From: Corticibacter populi
GTDB taxonomy: Bacteria > Pseudomonadota > Gammaproteobacteria > Burkholderiales > Burkholderiaceae_C
Direction: 5' to 3'
Assembly: GCF_004217315.1 (NCBI RefSeq)
Contig: NZ_SGWR01000001.1
Coordinates: 682,001-746,000 of the forward strand
Length of the DNA: 64,000 nt
Shown here: one piece after another, positions 33,593 to 43,885 of the stretch
How the letters are laid out: each line of letters opens with the position of its first letter
How positions within the stretch are numbered: the stretch's first letter is position 1
Translations under genes and position numbers: made by a program
Notes under the pieces: generated by a model
Database searches by the model: none
Seen by the model: the letters and a program-made list of their open reading frames with translations, nothing else
Told to the model about the DNA's origin: nothing

Positions 33593-36043
33593 TCAGAACT
33601 GCACGTTCAGGCCGGCACGCACGCCCCGCGGCGCGCCGTAGTAGCTGTTGCCTGTACTGGTGTAGTAGTGCTTGTCGAACAAATTGCTGATGTTGATGGA
33701 GGCCACCACGTTCTTGCTGACGCTGTAGCGCGCCATCAAGTCCACCACCGCGTAGGACGGCTGCACGAAGCGCTGGTCCCGGTTGGGCCCCAGGCCGTCG
33801 GTGTAGATGGCGTTCTGCCAGCGCAGACCGCCGCCGATGGTCAGTCCATTGCCAATGCCCTGAAGGCGGTAGCTGGTAAAGAGCTTGGCGGTGTTCTGCG
33901 GAACATTGGTGTTGAGCCGTTCGCCATCGCGGTCCGTGGTGATGTTTCTGGAGAAACTGGCCGACATCTCCCAGCCCGGCCGCAGCAGCCCCGCCACCTC
34001 CAGCTCGATGCCACGGCTTTTCGCGCCGGCGACCGACTCATAGGCCTGCGAGCCGTCCGGCGCATACACGTCGGTGATGGCAATGCCCTTGTTGTCCTCG
34101 CGTGTCTGGTAGATGGCGGCGCCGATATTGAGCCGATCGTCATAGAAGGCGCCCTTGATCCCGGCCTCATAGGTATTGCCCATCAGCGGATCGAGGTAAT
34201 CGCCCGTTGCGGTCTTGAGGCTTTGCGGCTCGAAAATCGTCGTGTAGCTGGCATAGGCGGACCAATGCGGACTGAAGTCGTAGACCAGGCCGGCGAACGG
34301 AATGACCTCGCCGGTCTCCTGCCGTTTGGTGACGGTGGTCAGGCCCGTCGCATAGCGGTGGCTGCTGGTCTCGCGCCTCCAGTCGGCCACGCGGGTGCCG
34401 AGAATCACCGAGAAGGCATCGCTCGGGCGCAGGCGCAGCGACGCAAATATGCCATTGCTGCGGTCCTTGGCACCGCCGTAGCCAACCGACGGGTTGTACG
34501 GCTCGGCCGGGTAGGTGCCATCCCAGTCGAAGATGTCGGGCACCGCGCCGCTCCAGCCGGCATGCGACCAGTTGGTGTAGGCGGGATCCGAATGCTCGCT
34601 GCGGGCCAGCGTGGCACCCAGGGCCAGGTCGTGCTGACGGCCCAGCAGGCTGAACTGGCCATTGGCGCTCACATCAAGCACATCCTGCCTGGGGGTGTAG
34701 ACCCAGTGGGTGGCCCAGATCGACACCCCCGCGCCGGTGGCTCGGTCCGGATTGCCGCCGCTGGCGTAACCGACCAGTTCGTCGGAATCCGTCTTGGTGC
34801 GCGAGAGGCTGGCCTTGATCTGCCAGTCATTGCTGAAGACATGCTCAAGCTCCGCAAAGGCCGAGGTGCTGTGGCGCCTGGAATAGGCCCAGCTGGGCGC
34901 GGCCGAATCCGAGCGGCTCCAATGGGTGCGTGAGCCATCGCTGTAGTAGGCCGGCAGGCCGCCGCGCGCATGGCCCGTGGAGTCATGGCGCTGCTTGCTG
35001 GCACCGGCGCGCAGCACGGTGGCCGGTCCCAGATCGGTCTCGATCACGCCATAGAGCACCTTGCGGTCCTCCTCCAGCCGGTCAATGTACGAATCGGCAT
35101 CCTGCACCGCGGCCACAAGGCGCCCGCGCACGCTGCCGGACTGGTTGAGCGGTGCGGAGATGTCGGCATCGAGCCGGCGGTAGCGCCACGATCCCAGCTC
35201 GACATTGGCCGACGCGGCAAAGTCCCGGAGCGGGCGCTTGCGCACCAGGTTGATCGTCGCGCCAGGCTTGCCGGCACCGTTCATCAGGCCGGAGGCGCCA
35301 CGCACGATCTCGACACGGTCGTACAGCGCCATGTCCTGGCTCTGGAAGATGCTGGAGTAGGAATTGAGCAGCTTGACGCCGTCGACCATGTAGTTGTCGA
35401 CCTGGAAACCACGCGAATAAATGGGCGAGCTGTCCGAGCCGACGTTGCCGCCCTGGCTCACCGTCAGGCCCGCTGTTTGCGCGGCCACGTCGGTCAACTG
35501 CGTCAGCCCCTGGTCCTGCATGCGCTGGCTGGTGATCACGCTCACCGATTGCGGCGTCTCCCGGATCGACAGGGCCAGGCCCGTGGCGGTGTTGGTGGAG
35601 CCACTGGTGTAGGAACCCGTGCCATAGGTTTCGGCCGACGCATAGCCGGCGGCAGTCACCGCCACCTCGGGCAAAGCCGCACTCGCTTCCGGCCGGGCTG
35701 GCGCCGCCGCCTTGCGCACCACCACTTCTGCCCCCTGCACATCGGCCACCAGACCGCTGCCCGCCAGCAACTGATCCAGCGCCTGCCTCACCGTCAGTGT
35801 TCCGGCAACCGCCGGCGCCGTCTTTTGCTCGGTCAGCTCGGTCGAATAAATGATGCGCGCACCGGTCTGCAGCGCCAGCGCATTGATGGCTTGCCCCAGC
35901 GGCTGGGGCGGGATGCTGATGGCCGAGACACCGCTTTGCGCATGGGCGGACAAGGCCAGAATGGCCGACGTAGCGAGCATGCCTGCACGCATGCGCAAAG
36001 GCACGGCCGACAGCGCACGCGGAAGATGGGCGGGAATGGGCAC
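33593..36043 (-). CDS. TonB-dependent siderophore receptor with STN signalling domain
   Basis: Outer membrane receptor for a ferric siderophore, about 816 residues. A signal sequence (ATSAILALSAHA) precedes an STN/secretin-TonB domain (about residues 38-100: ISIPPQPLGQAINALALQ, LLAGSGL) that contacts the anti-sigma factor. The plug has SIRETPQSVSVIT and DRVEIVRGASGLMNGAGKPGA, then a barrel ends in GLNVQF with terminal aromatic. This is the FpvA/FhuE-like class. The likely start is GTG at 36043, behind CGGAG; ATG at 36088 is an alternative. It is transcribed in the same direction as, and downstream of, fecI-fecR. Confidence 0.93.
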   Translation of the reverse strand: MPIPAHLPRALSAVPLRMRAGMLATSAILALSAHAQSGVSAISIPPQPLGQAINALALQTGARIIYSTELTEQKTAPAVAGTLTVRQALDQLLAGSGLVADVQGAEVVVRKAAAPARPEASAALPEVAVTAAGYASAETYGTGSYTSGSTNTATGLALSIRETPQSVSVITSQRMQDQGLTQLTDVAAQTAGLTVSQGGNVGSDSSPIYSRGFQVDNYMVDGVKLLNSYSSIFQSQDMALYDRVEIVRGASGLMNGAGKPGATINLVRKRPLRDFAASANVELGSWRYRRLDADISAPLNQSGSVRGRLVAAVQDADSYIDRLEEDRKVLYGVIETDLGPATVLRAGASKQRHDSTGHARGGLPAYYSDGSRTHWSRSDSAAPSWAYSRRHSTSAFAELEHVFSNDWQIKASLSRTKTDSDELVGYASGGNPDRATGAGVSIWATHWVYTPRQDVLDVSANGQFSLLGRQHDLALGATLARSEHSDPAYTNWSHAGWSGAVPDIFDWDGTYPAEPYNPSVGYGGAKDRSNGIFASLRLRPSDAFSVILGTRVADWRRETSSHRYATGLTTVTKRQETGEVIPFAGLVYDFSPHWSAYASYTTIFEPQSLKTATGDYLDPLMGNTYEAGIKGAFYDDRLNIGAAIYQTREDNKGIAITDVYAPDGSQAYESVAGAKSRGIELEVAGLLRPGWEMSASFSRNITTDRDGERLNTNVPQNTAKLFTSYRLQGIGNGLTIGGGLRWQNAIYTDGLGPNRDQRFVQPSYAVVDLMARYSVSKNVVASINISNLFDKHYYTSTGNSYYGAPRGVRAGLNVQF

Positions 36044-36182
36044 GGGGTATCTCCGGTTGGGTGAGATGCTGAGCTTGGGTGACTGCATACGGCCGCTGCA
36101 TGCTGGCGATGACCAGTACTGCAAGGCCTCCATGACCCATGGCGTATGCGCCGTGCCGGATGTGAGGTCTGGTTACAAACTA

Positions 36183-37124
36183 TTACCTGTTTTTTTTCAA
36201 CCGCCGATCGCTCGTGGCTGGCCTGGAACGTGCCGCGGCTATCGTCACCCCGCCATCTGCCCTGCGGCTGACCTGCACCGGCAGCGCCTGCGGCAGTGCG
36301 TCGAGCAGGGCTTCGATGCGATCAATGTCATACACGCCCGAGACGCGCAGCTGCGCGACATCCCCTCCTTCGATGTGGACGGCTCCGCCACGGTAGCGCT
36401 GGACTTCCGCTGCGACTTCATCCAGCCGCGTGCCATTGAAAACCAGCCGCCCCTGCCGCCACGCACCTGCGGCAAGCGCATCCACGCGCTCCATGGCATA
36501 GGAGCCAGGCACGGATGAACCGGCCAGCAGGCCTTGCCCGGCATGCAAGCTCACAGTCCCTGCCTGCGCCAGCTGTCCGGCGCCCGGCCATGGCGAGACC
36601 TCCACCATCCCCTCGAGCACAACGACCCGCGTGTCGCCCTTGATCTGCCGAACCGTAAAGGCCGTGCCGATGTCGCGCACCCGGATGTCACCGCTGCGCA
36701 CGATGAAGGGACGCCAGCCCGGCGCCACCGTGAACGCGGCCTCACCCCGCTGAAGCACCAAGCTGCGGGTGCGCAGGCGCTGCTCCAAGGTCAGCGCGCT
36801 GTCGGTATTGAGGACGATGGCGCTGCCATCATCCATGGTATGGCGAACCTGTGCCCCCAAGGCGGCACTCAATTCTTGGCGCTGCAAGACCGGATCTGCC
36901 CACCACAGGGCGGCCAGCGCAGCCACCGACAGCATGCCGCCGGCAGCCCTCTTGAGTTGCCGGTGCCGCCTCGCCTGCGCCTCGGTCTGGGCACGCGCCT
37001 CGGCCAGCAATTCATCCTTCGAAGGAAAGCGCTGGCGCAGCGCCTCGGCCAAATCCTCGACGCCCGGTACCGCATCGCGCTGTTTGCCCTGCGCGGGCGG
37101 CGGAGTCATCGACTTCGCGGGCAT
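36183..37124 (-). CDS. fecR: FecR-family anti-sigma/sigma regulator
   Basis: Single-pass inner-membrane regulator that receives the signal from the TonB-dependent receptor and controls FecI. 313 residues: a cytoplasmic part with an Arg/Glu-rich helix (about 28-60), one transmembrane helix (GGMLSVAALAALWWA), and a periplasmic FecR domain with VRHTMDDGSAIVLNTDSALT, VRDIGTAFTVRQI and VVVLEGMVEV. The C-terminal part (YRGGAVHIEG...) resembles an STN-like module. Its ATG overlaps the fecI stop (TGATG). The TAA stop is 139 bases before the receptor start. Confidence 0.92.
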   Translation of the reverse strand: MPAKSMTPPPAQGKQRDAVPGVEDLAEALRQRFPSKDELLAEARAQTEAQARRHRQLKRAAGGMLSVAALAALWWADPVLQRQELSAALGAQVRHTMDDGSAIVLNTDSALTLEQRLRTRSLVLQRGEAAFTVAPGWRPFIVRSGDIRVRDIGTAFTVRQIKGDTRVVVLEGMVEVSPWPGAGQLAQAGTVSLHAGQGLLAGSSVPGSYAMERVDALAAGAWRQGRLVFNGTRLDEVAAEVQRYRGGAVHIEGGDVAQLRVSGVYDIDRIEALLDALPQALPVQVSRRADGGVTIAAARSRPATSDRRLKKNR

Positions 37125-37687
37125 CACGTGCTGCCTGCGTTGGCGCGGGCAGCGCCGGCATCAAGCCGCCCGGAGGCCAGATGACGTGCCGGCGCCCAGT
37201 CGCGGCAGATGCGCTGCGTGGCGGTGCGCACATGCTGGGCCACGGCAGCGCGGCTGATGCCGGTCTGATTGGCGATGTCAGCCTGCTCCATGCCATGGAT
37301 GCGGTGCAGCAGAAAACATTGCCGCGGCCGCGGCGGCAAGGCCTCGATGATGTCGACCAAGGCCTGCAGCTGCTGCTGGAAATCCAGCAGGCAGGCGCCA
37401 TCCTCGTCATGGCTGCGGCTATCCGGCGGGGCCTCCACATAGTCCAGCCAGGCCTGGCTGCGGGTCCTGGCACGGCACCAGTCCAGCGCCCGGTGCAGCG
37501 ACATCCGGCGCAGATAGGCCAGCGGCGCCCTTACCTCTTCGTCGGGTGGACTGTGCAGAAGCTGCAGACACACCTGATGAATGACATCGCGGGCGAAGTC
37601 ATGTGCGGGGAAGCGCTTGTGCACATACGTCACCAACTCTTCATAGTGCGCCAGCAAAGCCGGCGTCAGCGAGGCGGGAGAGGACAT
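37124..37687 (-). CDS. fecI: FecI-type ECF sigma factor
   Basis: Extracytoplasmic-function sigma factor driving the receptor gene in response to siderophore. The 187 residues show a region 2 with YVHKRFPAHDFARDVIHQVCLQLL and RAPLAYLRRMSLHRALDWCRAR, and a region 4 with QADIANQTGISRAAVAQHVRTA. Its TGA overlaps the fecR start, a typical coupling. A Fur-box-like sequence lies 24 bases upstream, so iron limitation probably switches on the signalling unit, which then acts on the receptor. Confidence 0.9.
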   Translation of the reverse strand: MSSPASLTPALLAHYEELVTYVHKRFPAHDFARDVIHQVCLQLLHSPPDEEVRAPLAYLRRMSLHRALDWCRARTRSQAWLDYVEAPPDSRSHDEDGACLLDFQQQLQALVDIIEALPPRPRQCFLLHRIHGMEQADIANQTGISRAAVAQHVRTATQRICRDWAPARHLASGRLDAGAARANAGST

Positions 37688-37710
37688 GCCAGGGGAATGG
37701 ATGAATCAAC

Positions 37711-37729
37711 GATAGTGATTTTTATTCTA
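37711..37729 (-). promoter_or_regulatory. Probable Fur box upstream of fecI
   Basis: Read on the minus strand it is TAGAATAAAAATCACTATC, matching 14 of 19 positions of the Fur consensus GATAATGATAATCATTATC. It overlaps a palindrome with GATAG and CTATC ends (37711-37731) and lies 24 bases upstream of the fecI ATG, in a strikingly A/T-rich stretch for this genome. Confidence 0.6.
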
Positions 37730-37825
37730 TCCACTTCACCCCAAGCCAACCGCGTATCGAAAGGCAACAGCCATGCCATGCATCCGGCACGGCCATGCCC
37801 ATCGTCCGCTGGCGGCGAGGGCGAA

Positions 37826-38749
37826 TCACGGGCAGGTTCTGAGACGGTGGTTCTGCCGCACCGTGTACACGGTGTCGATCGAGTAAACCAGCAATGCGAT
37901 CCAGATCAGGCCGAAGCTGATCAGGTGCTGCCGGGTGAAATCCTCGTGGTAGACGAAGACCCCCAGCATCAGTTGCAGGCTTGGCGCCAGGTACTGGAAA
38001 AAGCCCAGTGTCGACAAACGCAAGCGCTGCGCCGCATTGGCAAACCACAGCAGCGGCGCGGCGGTGATCACACCGGAGAGCATGACCAGCACGGCCCCAC
38101 CCAAGCCGTGGCTGCCCAGTGGCACCGCTTCGGGCCGGCCGCTCACCCACAGCAGGTAGAGCAAGGCCACCGGAAAGATCAGCATGGTCTCGATGCCCAG
38201 TCCGACCATGCCCGAGACGGGCGTGAATTTGCGCAACAGGCCATAGACTGCGAAGGTGCCGCCCAGCAACAGTGCGATCCACGGCACCACACCCAATGCC
38301 CAGACCTGCCAGCACACTCCCAGCACTGCCAGTGCCACTGCCAGCCATTGCGCCGGCCGCAGGCGTTCGTGCAGCACGATGACGCCGAGCAGCACATTGA
38401 GCAGCGGATTGATGAAATAGCCCAGACTCGCCTGCACCACATGGGCATGCGTGACGGCCCAGACAAAGGTCAGCCAGTTGACCGAGATCAGCGCCGCCGT
38501 CAGGCTCAGCACCAGCATCACCCGGGGCTGGCGCAGCGCATGGCCCAGCTGACGCCAGCCCCGCAGCGCCGACAGCAGCGGCAGCATCAGCACGAATGTC
38601 CAGAGCACCCGATAGGCAATCAATTGGCCACTGGGCATCCAGGCCACCCATTTCCAGTAGATGGTCATGAAACCCCAGGCACTGAAGGCCAGCACAGCGT
38701 ATAGAACGCCGAGCCGAACCTCATCGTCGGCGGCAATGGCAGATGGCAT
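37826..38749 (-). CDS. rarD: EamA-family transporter, RarD type
   Basis: Drug/metabolite-superfamily inner-membrane permease of 307 residues with ten hydrophobic helices. It begins with a short polar head, then RLGVLYAVLAFSAWGFMTIYWK, matching RarD, and carries NWLTFVWAVTHAHVVQASLGYF and INPLLNVLLGVIVLHERL (end of the first EamA repeat) with a second repeat after residue 150. RarD was first linked to chloramphenicol resistance in Pseudomonas, but its natural substrate is unknown. The start MPSAIAADDEVRLG at 38749 was chosen; a much longer open frame upstream is antisense shadow of acnA. Confidence 0.9.
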   Translation of the reverse strand: MPSAIAADDEVRLGVLYAVLAFSAWGFMTIYWKWVAWMPSGQLIAYRVLWTFVLMLPLLSALRGWRQLGHALRQPRVMLVLSLTAALISVNWLTFVWAVTHAHVVQASLGYFINPLLNVLLGVIVLHERLRPAQWLAVALAVLGVCWQVWALGVVPWIALLLGGTFAVYGLLRKFTPVSGMVGLGIETMLIFPVALLYLLWVSGRPEAVPLGSHGLGGAVLVMLSGVITAAPLLWFANAAQRLRLSTLGFFQYLAPSLQLMLGVFVYHEDFTRQHLISFGLIWIALLVYSIDTVYTVRQNHRLRTCP

Positions 38750-39082
38750 GGCGGTGCTCAGGCGGTGGGATGGTTGCAGGGCTGTAGCAAGGGCGAGGAC
38801 GGGACAAAGGCCGCGATGATACGCCCGCCGCCACTTTCGCGCTGTCAAGCCTGTGAGGCCGGCGAAGACAGCGCGCCCCCGCATTCCAGGCGCAGCACCA
38901 TCTTTGTAGGAGGTGTCCCCGAAATCGCCCCAATCGCCTCCCGTGGCTGCATTGGCAAAGCACAAACCAGAGGGTAACGGTAAGATACCGAGAAGGCCTG
39001 CCGGGTCCGGTTCCGTCCGCTCGTGGCGTGCCCTGTGCGAATCCAATGAACCATACACCACCATGATGACAAGGAGGTCGTG
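38750..39082. other. Divergent intergenic region, rarD / acnA
   Basis: 333 bases without a gene. The acnA Shine-Dalgarno AAGGAGG lies at 39071-39077. A TTGGCA at about 38952 could be a -35 element, but no good -10 follows at normal spacing. No tRNA, riboswitch or extended repeat was found. Confidence 0.4.
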
Positions 39083-42028
39083 ATGAACACCGCCACCAAA
39101 CCAGCCGCCCGAGCCGCGACGCCGCGCAGCAGCGCCAAGCCTCCCCTGGCAACCACCCGCAAACGCTTCCGCACGGCCTCCGGACGCACCGGTCAGTTCT
39201 ATTCGCTGCCGGAACTGGCCAAGATCTACCCGAATGTCGCCCGCCTGCCGGTCTCGATCCGCATCGTGCTCGAGTCCGTGCTGCGCAATCACGATGGCAT
39301 CCGAATCACCGACGCGCATGTCAGGCAACTCGCCAACTGGAAGCCCAAGGCCAAGCGCACCGATGAAATTCCCTTCGTGCTCGCCCGCGTGGTGCTGCAG
39401 GATTTCACCGGCGTGCCGCTGCTGGCCGACCTGGCGGCAATGCGCAGCGTCGCCGCCAGCCTGGGCAAGAGTCCCGAGAAGATCGAGCCGCTGGTGCCGG
39501 TGGATCTGGTGGTCGACCACTCCATCATGGTCGACTATTACGGCACCAAGGACGCGCTGGACCTGAACATGAAGCTGGAATTCCAGCGCAATCAGGAGCG
39601 CTACGCCTTCATGAAATGGGGCATGCAGGCCTTCAAGACCTTCGGCGTGGTGCCTCCTGGCTTCGGCATCGTGCACCAGGTCAACCTCGAATTCTTTGCT
39701 CGTGGCGTTCACAAGACGGCCGAGGAGGTCTACTACCCCGATACGCTGGTGGGCACCGACAGTCATACCACCATGATCAATGGCATCGGCGTGGTCGGCT
39801 GGGGCGTGGGCGGCATCGAGGCCGAGGCGGCCATGCTGGGCCAGCCGCTCTACTTCCTCACGCCCGACGTGGTCGGCTTCGAGCTCAAGGGCCGGCTGCG
39901 CGAGGGCGTGACCGCTACCGACCTGGTGCTGACAGTGACCGAGATCCTGCGCCAGCAGAAGGTGGTGGGCAAGTTCGTCGAATTCTTCGGCGAGGGCACG
40001 GCCAGCCTCACGGTGCCCGACCGTGCCACCATCGCCAACATGGCGCCCGAGTATGGCGCTACCATGGGTTTCTTCCCGGTCGATGAGAAGACCCTCGGGT
40101 ACTTCGAAGGCACCGGCCGCACCAAGGAGGAAATCGAAGCCTTCGAGGCCTACTTCAAGGCGCAGAAGCTCTTTGGCGTTCCCAAGGCCGGCAGCATCGA
40201 CTACTCGCAGGTCGTCACGCTTGACCTGGGCGACGTCACTCCCAGCCTCGCCGGCCCCAAGCGACCGCAGGACCGCATCGAGCTGGGCAAGGTCAAGAGC
40301 ACCTTCACCGAGCTCTTCAGCAAGCCGCCGACCGAGAGCGGCTTCAACCAGGACTCCGAGCGCCTGCATGCACGCTATTGGGCCAGCGGCGGTGATTGTG
40401 TGGACGGCCGCCCGGTCGGGCTGCCCACCGACCGGCCGGTGGCCGCCGGCGCCGAGCGCAACAAGGCCGAGATGGTGGCCAACAAGCCTTCCATAGACAT
40501 CGCGGTGGAGGACAGTTGCAGCCTGCCGGCCCATCGCGAGAGCGACATCACGCTGGGCAATGGCGATGTGCTGATTGCCGCCATCACCAGCTGCACAAAT
40601 ACGTCCAACCCCAGCGTGCTGCTGGCCGCCGGCCTGCTGGCCAAGAAAGCCGTCAAGAAGGGTCTGCGCGTCAAGCCGCACATCAAGACCTCGCTGGCGC
40701 CGGGCTCGCGCATCGTCACCGAATACCTTGAGAAGGCAGGCCTGCTCAAGTACCTGGAAAAGCTCGGCTTCGACCTGGCCGGCTACGGCTGCACGACCTG
40801 CATCGGCAATGCCGGCGACCTGCGCCCGGAGTTCAACGAAACCATCGTCAAGGACGACCTGGTATGCGCCGCAGTGCTCTCGGGCAACCGCAACTTCGAA
40901 GCCCGCATCCACCCCAACATCAAAGCCAATTTCCTGGCCAGCCCCCCGCTGGTGGTGGCCTATGCGATTGCCGGCACCGTGCTCAAGGACTTGATGACCG
41001 AGCCGGTGGGCCAGGATGACAAGGGCCGCGACGTCTACCTGGGCGATATCTGGCCCAGCAGCGACGAGGTCTACAAGCTGCTCAAGTACGCGATGAACGC
41101 CAAGGCCTTCCGCAAGAACTACGCGAAAGTGCGCAAGGAACCTGGCAAGCTGTGGGAGAAGATCACCGGCGTGGCCGGCGAGACCTACTCCTGGCCGACC
41201 AGCACCTACATCGCCGAGCCGCCCTTCTTCAAGGACTTCTCCCTCGACGGCAGCGATACGCACAGCGCCGCGCATGGCGACCAGCCTGGCGCCGCGGTGG
41301 CAGGTGCGCGCATCATGGCACTGTTTGGCGACTCCATCACCACCGACCACATCTCGCCGGCCGGCTCCATCAAGGAAAGCTCGCCGGCGGGCATCTGGCT
41401 CAAGGCGCATGGCGTGATGAAGCAGGACTTCAACAGCTACGGCTCGCGGCGCGGCAACCACGAGGTGATGATGCGCGGCACCTTTGCCAACGTGCGCATC
41501 AAGAACCTGATGCTGCCACCCGCCGCGGACGGCTCGCGCGAGGAAGGCGGACTGACCCTCTACCAGGGCGATGGCGCGCACAAGGGCCAGAAGCTGGCTA
41601 TCTACGACGCGGCCATGCAGTACATCGCCGATGGCCTGCCCACGGTGATCTTTGCCGGCGAGGAATACGGCACCGGTTCCAGCCGCGACTGGGCGGCCAA
41701 GGGCACGCAGCTGCTCGGCATCAAGGCCGTGGTGGCGCGCAGCTTCGAGCGCATCCACCGCTCCAACCTGGTCGGCATGGGCGTGATCCCGCTGCAGTTC
41801 AAGGGCAATGATTCATGGCAGAGCCTGCAGCTCGATGGCAGCGAAACCGTGGACATCCTGGTTCACCCCGAGCTCAAGCCGCAAAGCGATGCCATCGTGC
41901 GCATTACCCGCACCAATGGCAGCACCGAGGAGGTGACGGTGACACTGCGCGTGGACACGCCGATCGAAGTCGACTATTACCGCGCCGGCGGCATCCTGCC
42001 CTACGTGCTGCGGCAGCTGTTGTCCTGA
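39083..42028 (+). CDS. acnA: Aconitate hydratase A
   Basis: Iron-sulfur enzyme of the citrate cycle (citrate to isocitrate), AcnA/IRP type. The 981 residues exceed E. coli AcnA (891), with a Lys/Ala-rich N-terminal extension of about 30 residues and an insert near residues 430-480. The cluster cysteines appear in [12 protein letters not shown] and in [11 protein letters not shown]. Other family blocks: [36 protein letters not shown] and [15 protein letters not shown] (swivel domain). The ATG at 39083 has AAGGAGG five bases upstream; a GTG at 39080 is less likely. Confidence 0.95.
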   Translation: MNTATKPAARAATPRSSAKPPLATTRKRFRTASGRTGQFYSLPELAKIYPNVARLPVSIRIVLESVLRNHDGIRITDAHVRQLANWKPKAKRTDEIPFVLARVVLQDFTGVPLLADLAAMRSVAASLGKSPEKIEPLVPVDLVVDHSIMVDYYGTKDALDLNMKLEFQRNQERYAFMKWGMQAFKTFGVVPPGFGIVHQVNLEFFARGVHKTAEEVYYPDTLVGTDSHTTMINGIGVVGWGVGGIEAEAAMLGQPLYFLTPDVVGFELKGRLREGVTATDLVLTVTEILRQQKVVGKFVEFFGEGTASLTVPDRATIANMAPEYGATMGFFPVDEKTLGYFEGTGRTKEEIEAFEAYFKAQKLFGVPKAGSIDYSQVVTLDLGDVTPSLAGPKRPQDRIELGKVKSTFTELFSKPPTESGFNQDSERLHARYWASGGDCVDGRPVGLPTDRPVAAGAERNKAEMVANKPSIDIAVEDSCSLPAHRESDITLGNGDVLIAAITSCTNTSNPSVLLAAGLLAKKAVKKGLRVKPHIKTSLAPGSRIVTEYLEKAGLLKYLEKLGFDLAGYGCTTCIGNAGDLRPEFNETIVKDDLVCAAVLSGNRNFEARIHPNIKANFLASPPLVVAYAIAGTVLKDLMTEPVGQDDKGRDVYLGDIWPSSDEVYKLLKYAMNAKAFRKNYAKVRKEPGKLWEKITGVAGETYSWPTSTYIAEPPFFKDFSLDGSDTHSAAHGDQPGAAVAGARIMALFGDSITTDHISPAGSIKESSPAGIWLKAHGVMKQDFNSYGSRRGNHEVMMRGTFANVRIKNLMLPPAADGSREEGGLTLYQGDGAHKGQKLAIYDAAMQYIADGLPTVIFAGEEYGTGSSRDWAAKGTQLLGIKAVVARSFERIHRSNLVGMGVIPLQFKGNDSWQSLQLDGSETVDILVHPELKPQSDAIVRITRTNGSTEEVTVTLRVDTPIEVDYYRAGGILPYVLRQLLS

Positions 42029-42085
42029 GGCGGGGCGGACGCTCTTCCCACCCCGCTCGCAGCAACCTGGGAAAGGGAGTGCCTT

Positions 42086-43153
42086 TCAAGCAGCCAATGA
42101 CCTCAACAGCGCGAAGCGCCGCATCCAGGCACCGACCAGACTGGCCAGCAGGCAGATGCCCAGCACCACGGCCAGTGCCAACAGCGCTGCCAGCGGCAGG
42201 GGCAGCGTTGCGGCCCAAACCTGCCGCACATCTGCCGGCCAGGCCTGCTGCAAGCCATGGACGAACAAAGGGTTGAGGCAGAACACCACCAGCGAATAGC
42301 GCCCGAGCCAGGCCAGCGGCGCCGCCACGCGCGAGCTCGCCATGCTTGCCAGGGCGCGCCGATGCAGCACGTACACCCCTGCGGCGACCAGGGGCACGGC
42401 TGGCAGCAGGTACGGCCCGGTGGGCCAGTCGATGTCATGGTTCAGTGACAGCCACAAAGGCACCAACAGCAGCAAGGCACCAGCCGCACCGGCGGGCAAA
42501 CGCTCCGTCCAGGCCTGCCAACGTTCCTCGTTCTGGCGCAGATAAACCCCCAACAAGGCGTAGGGCAGCCAGTATGGCAGCAGCCGGTCGCCGCCCGCCC
42601 GCAGCCAGGGCCAGTGCTGCCACGCCAGCGGCAGCCATTGCAGCCCGGCACTGTAGAGCAGCAGAACCAGCCCCAGCAGCCAGCCACGAATGCGCCAGCG
42701 CGCCAGCCAGGGCAGCAGCACGATCAACTGCAGGAGGATGAGGAAGAAATACTGCCCGGCCCAGCCATCGCCGCGCAGATAGCGCAGCAGCGTGGCCTGC
42801 ATGCCTTGCCAGTGGGGCTGACGCCAGTCGCCCAGCACCAGGAAATACAGCAGGCTGTAGCAGACCAGCGGCAATGCCAGTCGCCAGGCGCGCTGCCGCA
42901 CACTGTCGCCATAGCCGCCGGGGGCCACCGGCCTGCTCCCGTAGAAAGCGTAGGCGCAAATGAAGATGGGCACCGCCCAGCGGAAGTAGTAGCTGACCGC
43001 GAAATAGGCCGCAGCCGGCAACACCAGGCCAGCGGCATGGATCGCCACCACGCCGATGATGGCCCAGCCGCGCAACAGGTCTGCGCGCACATCCCGCGCT
43101 GCGGCGGTGGGCAGACGAGAGTCGGCGCGCGGTGTCCCGGAACAGGCATGCAT
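42086..43153 (-). CDS. Acyltransferase 3 family membrane protein
   Basis: Integral membrane acyltransferase (OafA/NolL-like) of 355 residues with about ten hydrophobic helices. Such enzymes transfer acyl groups to polysaccharides, peptidoglycan or glucans. The family start appears in RADLLRGWAIIGVVAIHAAG, with the catalytic-type histidine in VAIHAAGL. Further helices include YFRWAVPIFICAYAF and QYFFLILLQLIVLLPWL. The substrate is not readable, and no polysaccharide genes lie beside it. Start at 43153; a TTG further upstream is possible. It converges on acnA. Confidence 0.8.
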   Translation of the reverse strand: MHACSGTPRADSRLPTAAARDVRADLLRGWAIIGVVAIHAAGLVLPAAAYFAVSYYFRWAVPIFICAYAFYGSRPVAPGGYGDSVRQRAWRLALPLVCYSLLYFLVLGDWRQPHWQGMQATLLRYLRGDGWAGQYFFLILLQLIVLLPWLARWRIRGWLLGLVLLLYSAGLQWLPLAWQHWPWLRAGGDRLLPYWLPYALLGVYLRQNEERWQAWTERLPAGAAGALLLLVPLWLSLNHDIDWPTGPYLLPAVPLVAAGVYVLHRRALASMASSRVAAPLAWLGRYSLVVFCLNPLFVHGLQQAWPADVRQVWAATLPLPLAALLALAVVLGICLLASLVGAWMRRFALLRSLAA

Positions 43154-43265
43154 GGCCTGATCATGCCGCAATTTTCGGCACCGCCCTGTCAGCCAGCTGG
43201 CCGAGCTGCCGTGCAGTATGACGCATCAAGGCACGGACCTCGGGAGCGAGGCCCGGCCTCCGGTC

Positions 43266-43718
43266 TCAATCGCCCTTCTTGGCCTTGCTCTCGGCAGCCT
43301 TGGCAGCATCGGCGGCGGCCGTCAATGGCTGGAAGAACTTCTGCACCAGTTCCGGCTGCTGGAATGCGCCAAAAGCCTGGTTGAACGATTTCAACGCATC
43401 CTCCTGCCAGCCCGAGACGGTTTTCTGGATGCCGGTATTGAAGTCGGGCTGGTGCTGGGCAAGCTCCTGCACCACGGTCTGCCAGGCTGCCAGCTGGTGC
43501 GTATAGGTGCGCCAGGCCGCCTCCTGGGGCAGCCCCGCCAGCGCCACCCAGTTCTGGTCCTTGACCAGTTGCTGCAGCTGCTCATTGGTCTGCTTCATGT
43601 CCTCGTTGGCCAGCCTGGCGGCCTCTTCCAGCCATTGCTGGCTGCCCGCCTGCACGTCCTTGGATATCTTGCTCCATAGCTCGAGGCTGGCCTTGTAGAA
43701 ATCGAATGGTGCGCTCAT
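43266..43718 (-). CDS. phaP: Phasin family protein
   Basis: Granule-coating protein of polyhydroxyalkanoate inclusions. 150 residues, starting MSAPFDFYKASLELWSKISKD and almost entirely helical and amphipathic, with Gln-rich heptads (QQWLEEAARLANEDMKQ, NEQLQQLVKDQ) and an Ala/Lys-rich tail (AADAAKAAESKAKKGD). The start has GGAAGGACGAGAG upstream. It lies downstream of phaB and phaC on the same strand, which secures the call. Length is near the usual 180-190 but slightly short. Confidence 0.88.
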   Translation of the reverse strand: MSAPFDFYKASLELWSKISKDVQAGSQQWLEEAARLANEDMKQTNEQLQQLVKDQNWVALAGLPQEAAWRTYTHQLAAWQTVVQELAQHQPDFNTGIQKTVSGWQEDALKSFNQAFGAFQQPELVQKFFQPLTAAADAAKAAESKAKKGD

Positions 43719-43885
43719 GTCTCTCGTCCTTCCAAATGGATGCTGCCGATGCTGATGACCAGCCTGCCCGCATCCATGTCCGGCAGGTGGCGGTGATGCG
43801 CCGCCATGCACCAAGCGGGCGGTGGCGACGGACGTGTTGACGCACCAGGCGCTGGCGCCCCGCGCGTCAAGTCAGGGATCCACGT

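Noticed and set aside
37826-41758. Very long minus-strand open frame (about 1310 codons) antisense to acnA
   Set aside because: Only the last 307 codons match RarD. The remainder is low-complexity, has no domain logic and mirrors the codon bias of acnA.
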